A stretch of DNA of 5,062 bases, from contig DASZZY010000142.1 in assembly GCA_036260395.1 (NCBI GenBank), forward strand, positions 1 to 5,062, written 5' to 3'. The position numbers were made by a program, and so were the translations under genes. The notes beneath the pieces are model-generated. The model saw only the letters and a list, made by a program, of their open reading frames with translations. It searched no databases and was not told the origin of the DNA. Positions 1 to 5,062 of the stretch are shown here, one piece after another. Numbering within the stretch: the first letter of the stretch is position 1; each line of letters opens with the position of its first letter. Source of the stretch: DASZZY01 sp036260395. Lineage in GTDB: Bacteria; Actinomycetota; UBA4738; CALAEC01.

Positions 1-267
1 CGCCCCGGCGGCATCGCCGGCCAGCAGCGCGGTCACCGCCCCCTGGAGCTCGACGCGGGCTTCCTGGAGCCGGTCGCGCACGGCGAGCGCGGGGATCAGC
101 GACAGGCCGAGGAGGGCCAGGACCACGGCCACGGCCGCGGCGAGGATCCGCAGGCGCCGGGTCCGCCGTCGCCGGCGCTCGCCGCGTCGGCTGGAGCTCC
201 GGACCCGGACTCGCTGGCGGACCTTGTGCCGCTCGACCCGTTCCGGCGGGTCGACGACGTCCCTCAC
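1..267 (-). CDS. DUF4012-like single-pass membrane protein, N-terminal 89 residues (runs off left edge)
   Basis: The frame opens at a GTG (267-265) that overlaps the TGA of the upstream kinase gene as GTGA, so translation is probably coupled; no good ribosome binding site of its own is visible. Residues 1-40 are extremely arginine-rich, including a run of five Arg at 31-35, and contain no hydrophobic stretch. Residues about 41-63 (ILAAAVAVVLALLG onward) form one membrane segment. By the positive-inside rule the basic N-terminus is cytoplasmic and the rest is outside. After the membrane segment comes an amphipathic helix, VRDRLQEARVELQGAVTALL, followed by AGDAAGA. This layout (basic N-terminus, one membrane helix, helical heptads, then 'aGD..a A') is what I know from the N-terminus of DUF4012 proteins, which often sit in actinobacterial polysaccharide clusters. 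Their biochemical function is not established. The family assignment is inference from less than 90 residues; any small membrane-anchored coiled-coil protein could look similar. Confidence 0.72.
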   Translation of the reverse strand, partial: MRDVVDPPERVERHKVRQRVRVRSSSRRGERRRRRTRRLRILAAAVAVVLALLGLSLIPALAVRDRLQEARVELQGAVTALLAGDAAGA

Positions 268-2348
268 TGCCGGTCGGTCGGCGCGGGCCGCGGGCTGACG
301 GCTCGGTCCTCGCCGGGCTCGGCGGGCGGCCGAGGCTCCGCCGGCTCCTCCGAGTCGCGGGCCTCGTCGACGCCCCCGAGGAGCTCCTCGAGGATGGCCC
401 GCTCGTCGAACGCGGGCCCGTTCGCCGGCGGCACGGCCTCGGCGGGCTTCGGCTCGTCCTCCGCGGGCTTCCGGGCGGCGTCGGCCGGCGGCGCCGGGCG
501 GGGCCTCGGCTCAGCCTGCGCTTTCGGCTCGGCCGGCGCTTTCGGCTCGGCCGGCGCTTTCGGCTCGGGAGGCGGCTTCCGCTCGGCGCGCTCCTCGACC
601 GGCGGCGCGGGCGGCCTGGGTGGCGGCGGCTGGAACACCGCGGGCTCGCGGGCCGGAGCCTCCGCGCGGACCGCCGGCTCCGGCGCCGGGAACAGCGCCT
701 CGGGCTCCGGCGACGGACGGCGGCGCGCCGGCTTCCGCTCGGCGGCCTCCTGGTCCGCGTACCCGTACCGGTAGTAGTAGCGGTAGTAGTAGGGGTAGGC
801 CCGGGCCTTCGACGGGTCGAGGTTGTTGAGGACCGCGCCGATGACCTCGGCCTTCACCTGGTCGAGCTGCTTCCGGGCCTGCCCCAGCGCACCGCGGCTG
901 GTCCGCTCGGCGTCGGCCACCAGGACGACCGCGTCGGTGAACGGCGCGATCGTCATCGTGTCGGCCACATCCAGCACCGGCGGCGCGTCGATGAGGACGA
1001 TGTCGGCGGCGTCGCGGAAGCGCTCCAGCGCCTTCCCCATGGCGTGCGAGCCGAGCAGCTCCGCGGGGTTCTTCGGCACCGGCCCGCTGGCCACCAAACG
1101 CAGGTTCTCGATCCCCACGTTCTGAACGGCCTCGCGGAACGTCTCCTCGCCGGTGAGCAGCGCGCTCAGCCCCGAGCCGTTGGTCGCGCGGAAGAACCGG
1201 TGCAGGCGCGGCTTCCGGAGGTCCGCGGAGATCGCCACCACCCGCTTGCCGGCCTGGGCCAGGACCACCGCCAGGTTCGCCGTGGTGGCGGTCTTTCCCT
1301 CGTTGGGGTGCGGGCTGGTGACCATGATGACCCGGATGCCGCGCTCGGCCGCCGCGAACAGCAGGCTGGTCCGGAGCGTCCGGAAGGCCTCGGCCGCCGC
1401 CGACTTCGGCTCGGTGGCCACCACGAGCGGCGTCTCGTCGCTCTTCCTCCACGTCCCCACGCGGGGGACGATGGCCAGCACCGGCGCTCCGGCCCGGGCC
1501 TCGAGGTCGCCCTGGCCCCGCAGCCGGTCGTCGAGCCGCTCGCGGAGGAACGCCAGCCCCACGCCGAGCGCCAGCCCCACCAGCAGCGCCAGCGCGCCGT
1601 TCAGGATGTGGTTCGGGCTGGCCGGTGAGGACGGCAGCTCGGCCTGGGCGATGATGTCGGCCACCGGGATCTCGGTGATCGAGGCCGCCTCGGACCGCTC
1701 CTGCTCCAGCACCGCGAGCCGCGCCGCGAGCTGGCTCTGGAGCGCCTCCAGGTCCGCGCGCTCGACCTCGTCCTGGGTCGTGACGATCTGCTCGTTCACC
1801 TGCCGCAGCCGCCCCCGGGCCCGGTTGATCTCCTGCTGGATGCCCTCCTGGACCGCGACGACCCGCTCGAGCGTCTGCTGCTGGCGGAACGCGAGGTACG
1901 CGTCGGCGAACGCCGCGCTCCGGCGCTGGGCCTCCAGCGGGCTCGGGTGCGCGTACCGGATGATGAGGACCTCGCTGTTGGTGGCGACCTCGACCGAGAG
2001 GTCCTCGAGCATCTCCTGCGGATCGACGGCGCCCCCGAGCTCCCGGGCGACCATGTCCGCGACCTCGCCGGAGGAGGCCACCGCCCGCTCGGTGTCCAGG
2101 TTCGGCGGCACCGGGGCGGCCGTGCTCGACCCGGAGACCGGCAGGGGATGGACCAGGACCTGGGTCTCCGACTCGTAGATCGGCGTCTGGCGGAACGAGA
2201 AGAACAGCGCGGCGATCACGGTCAGCGCCGTGATCGCGATGATGCTCCACCGCCGGGCCCGGATAACGGCCAGGTACTCCCGCAGCTCGGAGGACTCTTC
2301 GTGCTGGGGGAAGGCGGCGCCGCGGGCGGCGGGGGCGGATTCCAGCAT
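264..2348 (-). CDS. Polysaccharide chain-length determinant fused to a bacterial tyrosine kinase (Wzz/BY-kinase), with an extra C-terminal tail
   Basis: This 694-residue inner-membrane protein should control polymer length and export through cycles of tyrosine autophosphorylation. The Wzz domain has a first membrane helix at about 34-52, an extracytoplasmic region with coiled-coil helices at about 155-220, a Pro-rich approach (PSSPASPN) and a second membrane helix at about 249-268. The cytoplasmic kinase domain shows the oligomerisation motif ExxRxxR (E320, R323, R326), Walker A around HPNEGKT (347-353), Walker A' ISADLRKP (373-380) and Walker B VLIDAPP (451-457, D454). A cluster of nine tyrosines follows at 518-530 (YPYYYRYYYRYGY), the expected autophosphorylation site. 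In known BY-kinases such clusters end the protein; here 164 Pro/Ala/Glu/Lys/Arg-rich residues follow. The first Asp of the usual Walker A' DxD is Ser374. The start ATG (2348-2346) shares one base with the upstream stop (TGATG) and has GAGG seven bases before it. The frame stays open far upstream, but that part lies inside the previous gene and is not coding. Confidence 0.95.
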   Translation of the reverse strand: MLESAPAARGAAFPQHEESSELREYLAVIRARRWSIIAITALTVIAALFFSFRQTPIYESETQVLVHPLPVSGSSTAAPVPPNLDTERAVASSGEVADMVARELGGAVDPQEMLEDLSVEVATNSEVLIIRYAHPSPLEAQRRSAAFADAYLAFRQQQTLERVVAVQEGIQQEINRARGRLRQVNEQIVTTQDEVERADLEALQSQLAARLAVLEQERSEAASITEIPVADIIAQAELPSSPASPNHILNGALALLVGLALGVGLAFLRERLDDRLRGQGDLEARAGAPVLAIVPRVGTWRKSDETPLVVATEPKSAAAEAFRTLRTSLLFAAAERGIRVIMVTSPHPNEGKTATTANLAVVLAQAGKRVVAISADLRKPRLHRFFRATNGSGLSALLTGEETFREAVQNVGIENLRLVASGPVPKNPAELLGSHAMGKALERFRDAADIVLIDAPPVLDVADTMTIAPFTDAVVLVADAERTSRGALGQARKQLDQVKAEVIGAVLNNLDPSKARAYPYYYRYYYRYGYADQEAAERKPARRRPSPEPEALFPAPEPAVRAEAPAREPAVFQPPPPRPPAPPVEERAERKPPPEPKAPAEPKAPAEPKAQAEPRPRPAPPADAARKPAEDEPKPAEAVPPANGPAFDERAILEELLGGVDEARDSEEPAEPRPPAEPGEDRAVSPRPAPTDRQ
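504..567 (-). repeat. 18-bp tandem repeat, about 3.5 copies, encoding EPKAPA units
   Basis: On the + strand the unit tttcggctcggccggcgc occurs perfectly at 522-539 and 540-557. A diverged copy precedes it at 504-521 and a partial copy follows from 558 to 567. Being a multiple of three, it adds hexapeptides (PKAPAE, PKAPAE, PKAQAE) at about residues 597-613 of the kinase tail without shifting the frame. Perfect neighbouring copies suggest recent slippage, so copy number may vary between strains. Confidence 0.85.
759..797 (-). other. Tyrosine-cluster coding segment with a duplicated 12-bp unit
   Basis: This segment encodes kinase residues 518-530, nine tyrosines in thirteen positions, the presumed autophosphorylation site. 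The unit cggtagtagtag is perfectly duplicated at 769-780 and 781-792 and encodes two YYYR blocks. The number of phosphorylatable tyrosines could therefore change by in-frame slippage. All but one of the tyrosine codons in the duplicated part are TAC, matching the GC-rich codon preference. Confidence 0.8.
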
Positions 2349-3447
2349 CACTGAGCCTCGTATTCTACCGGCGCGTCGCTCCGGACCACCCCCAGAGGCT
2401 GCGGCTCCTCGGTCAGGACCACCGTCTCCTCGGTGCCGTCCTGGAGGCGGCTCTCCACGCCCAGGAAGAACCGGAGCGCCCCGAGGGCGGCGAGCACCGA
2501 GGCGCCGACCACCGCCAGCCCGGCCGGCATCGAGCGGTAGAGCAGCACGAGGGCCAGCCCCGACAGGATGACCTGCGCGCCGTAGACCGAGAGCGCCACC
2601 CGGCGCGGCGAGAGCCCGAGTCGGGCCAGCCGGTGCGACGAGTGGTCGGTGTTCCCCACGTAGATCCTCCGCCCCCCGAGGAGCCGGGCGATGACGACCA
2701 GCACCGTGTCGAACACCGGCACGCCGAGGACCAGGATGGGGACCGCGCTGCGGACGAAGCCGTTCTCGCCCACCAGGTCGAGCTTCAGGCCGAGCGCCGC
2801 GAGCAGGAAGCCGAGCAGCAGCGTCCCGGCGTCGCCGAGGAAGATCCGGGCCGGCGGGAAGTTGTGGCGCAGGAACCCGAGGCTGGACCCGGCCACCGCC
2901 AGCGCCAGCGCCGCGACGAAGTAGTGCCCCTCGATCGCGGCGATGGCGAAGAACGTCCCGGCGGCGATGGCCGTCACCCCCGCGCAGAGCCCGTCCATGT
3001 TGTCGAGGAGGTTGACGGCGTTCGTGATGCCCACCACCCACAGGACGGTGAGGGCCATGTCGAGGGCCTCGACGCCGAACAGCCCCGCGCCCACGCCCGA
3101 GAGCCACAGCGCGATCCCGGCGGCCACCTCCACCGCGAGCTTGACGCGCGGCCCGACGCCGAACCGGTCGTCCAGGAGGCCGACGATGGCCAGGGCCAGC
3201 CCGCCGAGGACCACGGTGAACAGCTGGCCCTGGGCCCCGGCGGCCACCCCGCCGACCAGGACCAGGCCGACCGCCACCGCCAGCCCGCCCAGGTACGGCG
3301 TGGCCTGCTGGTGGTACTTGTTGGCGGCCGGCTGGTCCAGGACGCCCAGGCTTCGGGCCAGCCGTCCGGCCAGCGGCGTGAGCGCCAGCGTGGCCACGAA
3401 CGGGATCGCGAACGCGGTGGCGTACAGCAGCGCGAGGTTCGGGAAGG

Positions 3448-3451
<4 letters not shown>
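2348..3451 (-). CDS. WecA/MraY-family undecaprenyl-phosphate sugar-1-phosphate transferase (glycosyltransferase family 4), probable CTG start
   Basis: This multi-pass membrane enzyme transfers a sugar-1-phosphate (typically GlcNAc-1-P in this family) from a UDP-sugar to the polyprenyl-phosphate carrier, starting the lipid-linked repeat unit. It is 367 residues long, normal for the family. Motifs in order: LDQPAANKYHQQATPYLGGL (39-58), the region where family members read 'vD.P..rk.H..p.P..GG'; GLLDDRFG with D94 and D95; NLLDNMDGL with N147, D150 and D153; FLGDAGT (204-210); and the cytoplasmic loop TDHSSHRL (268-275). That loop has Ser where WecA has the middle His of HxHH; I know this as a common variant in bacterial homologues. 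About ten hydrophobic segments are visible. No ATG, GTG or TTG start fits: the only one close by is a GTG at 3397, which would cut into the first membrane helix and lacks a ribosome site. The CTG at 3451-3449 has GGGGGAG five bases upstream and overlaps the epimerase stop as CTGA. The substrate sugar cannot be read from the sequence. Confidence 0.93.
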
Positions 3452-4437
<986 letters not shown>

Positions 4438-4508
4438 GGGGGAACCCTCCCGTCCGATCAGGGAACCCGGGCCCTCTTCCGCCGATTCGGGCAACTCAGA
4501 CCGCCGCC

Positions 4509-4537
4509 TTTGTACCACCTATCGCCACGAACTCCAA
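4509..4537 (-). promoter_or_regulatory. Candidate sigma70-type promoter of the polysaccharide operon
   Basis: On the minus strand, TTGGAG (4537-4532) and TACAAA (4514-4509) are separated by exactly 17 bases, each matching four of six consensus positions. This is the most AT-rich part of the leader and lies about 70 bp before the epimerase start. A transcript would begin near 4502 and have a leader of about 65 bases. Assignment is by pattern only. Confidence 0.45.
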
Positions 4538-4547
4538 AGAGGTTCGT
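4527..4547. promoter_or_regulatory. Inverted repeat overlapping the predicted -35 box, possible operator
   Basis: ACGAAC (4527-4532) and GTTCGT (4542-4547) form a perfect 6-bp dyad with a 9-base spacer. It covers the predicted -35 hexamer, the position expected for a repressor site. A dyad this short can arise by chance, and no regulator gene is visible here. Confidence 0.25.
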
Positions 4548-4581
4548 CCGCCGACCGCCTGACGCCATTTCGGCCGAATCC

Positions 4582-4662
4582 TCAGGTGGACGCAACATGC
4601 TCGAGCAGGCGGCGGTAGGCCTCGGTGGCGATCCGCCGCTCGTACTCCTCGCGCCCACGGTG
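4582..4662 (-). pseudogene. 3' stub of a lost gene, perhaps a glycosyltransferase C-terminus
   Basis: A minus-strand frame reads HRGREEYERRIATEAYRRLL and then EHVAST before a TGA at 4584-4582. Of its 26 codons, 23 end in G or C, like the intact genes to the left. Immediately upstream in the same frame the bias collapses (5 of 14 codons), and a TAG stands at 4707-4705, with no start codon or ribosome site. The charged, tyrosine-containing helix ending in 'YRRLLE' resembles the last helix of many GT-B glycosyltransferases ('fsWe..a....lyrrll'), but 26 residues are too few to name a family. I read it as the surviving end of a gene whose front was removed by recombination near 4663. Chance coding-like composition is the alternative. 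Confidence 0.4.
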
Positions 4663-4826
4663 AGATGAAGCGCCTTCTCGAAGCGCCCCGCGGGGATGTC
4701 GTTCCTACTGGGCCCACCTACATACGTCGAGCCCGGATGGGGGGGAAGGGACATTGCGCTCTCATTCTTTTCCCTCTTCACCTCTCGTCCGCCCCGTGCC
4801 TCACCTGGAACGGCCCCGAGCTAGCA
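4663..4826. other. Gene-free junction segment of mixed composition
   Basis: No supported gene is present. The segment is less GC-biased than its surroundings, with AT-richer stretches such as ctcattcttttccctcttca (4761-4780), and frames in both directions lack coding codon use. It contains the perfect palindrome ccccgcgggg (4686-4695) and a weak bulged hairpin at about 4671-4686. Neither is followed by a T-run on the minus strand, so I see no convincing terminator for the upstream epimerase. Confidence 0.5.
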
Positions 4827-5062
4827 TCAAATGGTGGCCGTGTCCCGGCTGCGCTGCGCTAGATACCATTCAAGCGTCGCTTTCAGAGCGTCGCCGCTGA
4901 ATACGGGCTGTCGAAAACCCGCCGCATGGAGCCTCGCCGGTCGATAGTTCGTGCTCGTGCAGAACTTCTCGATTCGCGCAGCGGTGATCGGAAGGTCTCG
5001 GCCGGTTGCCGAGGCGACGAGATCACCAATATGTCCTGCTGCTTTCGCGAGCGGGCGGGGGA
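4827..5062 (-). CDS. NAD-dependent sugar epimerase/dehydratase, C-terminal 77 residues (runs off right edge)
   Basis: The frame enters at the right edge and ends at TGA (4829-4827). Visible residues include KAAGHIGDLVASATGRDLPI, then TAARIEKFCTSTNYRPARLH, then AAGFRQPVFSGDALKATLEW before YLAQ. This pattern is the C-terminal end of extended-SDR epimerases found in polysaccharide clusters: a helix ending in 'TGR.lPI', an 'R(i/v)EKfc..T.f...k.h..GF' segment, and a closing 'G...al..T..W' helix. The Rossmann and YxxxK motifs lie outside the window, so the reaction cannot be stated. Of the 77 codons, 27 end in A or T (GC3 about 65%), including several CGA, CTT, TAT and AAA, unlike the genes to the left. 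This suggests a different origin. It lies on the same strand as the operon, but nearly 400 bp separate it from the next intact gene. Confidence 0.8.
   Translation of the reverse strand, partial: PRPLAKAAGHIGDLVASATGRDLPITAARIEKFCTSTNYRPARLHAAGFRQPVFSGDALKATLEWYLAQRSRDTATI

Noticed and set aside
1153..2178. Long open frames on the + strand across the kinase, glycosyltransferase and epimerase genes (for example 1153-2178, 2633-3604 and 3622-4668)
   Set aside because: They are antisense to well-supported genes, show no recognisable domains and have low-complexity Arg/Ser/Ala-rich products, as expected in high-GC DNA where stop codons are rare.
2349..3107. Upstream in-frame extension of the kinase to an ATG at 3107
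   Set aside because: The added residues are an out-of-frame reading of the glycosyltransferase; the ATG at 2348 has a ribosome site and begins just before the Wzz domain.
4484..4580. Inverted 7-mers gattcgg (4484-4490) and ccgaatc (4574-4580) flanking the promoter
   Set aside because: They are short and 83 bases apart; likely chance.
4671..4695. Hairpin plus the palindrome ccccgcgggg as a terminator or attachment site
   Set aside because: The stem is bulged or very short, no T-run follows in the transcribed direction, and GC palindromes are common at this base composition.
4458..4781. Open frame of 107 codons on the minus strand in the gap, starting MKREKNESAM
   Set aside because: It crosses regions of differing composition, lacks coding codon bias, overlaps the promoter and does not resemble a known family.

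Overview
The window is very GC-rich. On the minus strand it carries the proximal part of a surface-polysaccharide (exopolysaccharide, capsule or cell-wall glycan) biosynthesis operon. Codon use strongly favours G/C in third positions, and neighbouring genes overlap by 1-4 bases. A DUF4012-like membrane protein appears to follow a fused Wzz/tyrosine-kinase protein. Together these suggest a high-GC actinomycete-like bacterium, though no marker gene fixes the taxon and other high-GC soil phyla remain possible.

Layout, read in the direction of transcription (right to left). (1) 5062-4827: the last 77 residues of an NAD-dependent sugar epimerase/dehydratase, with clearly lower GC3 than the rest. 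(2) 4826-4438: a gap of about 390 bp with no intact gene. It contains a GC3-rich 26-codon stub that looks like the 3' end of a lost gene (4662-4582), then a sigma70-like promoter (4537-4509) and the leader of the next gene. (3) 4437-3448: a complete extended-SDR nucleotide-sugar epimerase/decarboxylase. (4) 3451-2348: a WecA/MraY-type polyprenyl-phosphate sugar-1-phosphate transferase, probably starting at a CTG codon. (5) 2348-264: a Wzz-BY-kinase fusion (polysaccharide chain-length regulator with tyrosine autokinase). Its tyrosine cluster is followed by an unusual 164-residue Pro/Ala/Glu-rich tail. (6) 267-1: the start of a single-pass membrane protein that resembles DUF4012 proteins and runs off the left edge.

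Inferred logic: the epimerase makes or modifies a nucleotide sugar. The WecA-like enzyme loads a sugar phosphate onto the lipid carrier to start the repeat unit. The Wzz/BY-kinase controls polymer length and export by phosphorylation cycling. The DUF4012-like protein is probably an envelope partner. The three junctions CTGA, TGATG and GTGA imply one translationally coupled transcript driven from the promoter near 4509-4537. The drop in GC3 and the gene stub at the right side suggest a recombination boundary between the conserved core and a replaceable sugar-specific cassette.
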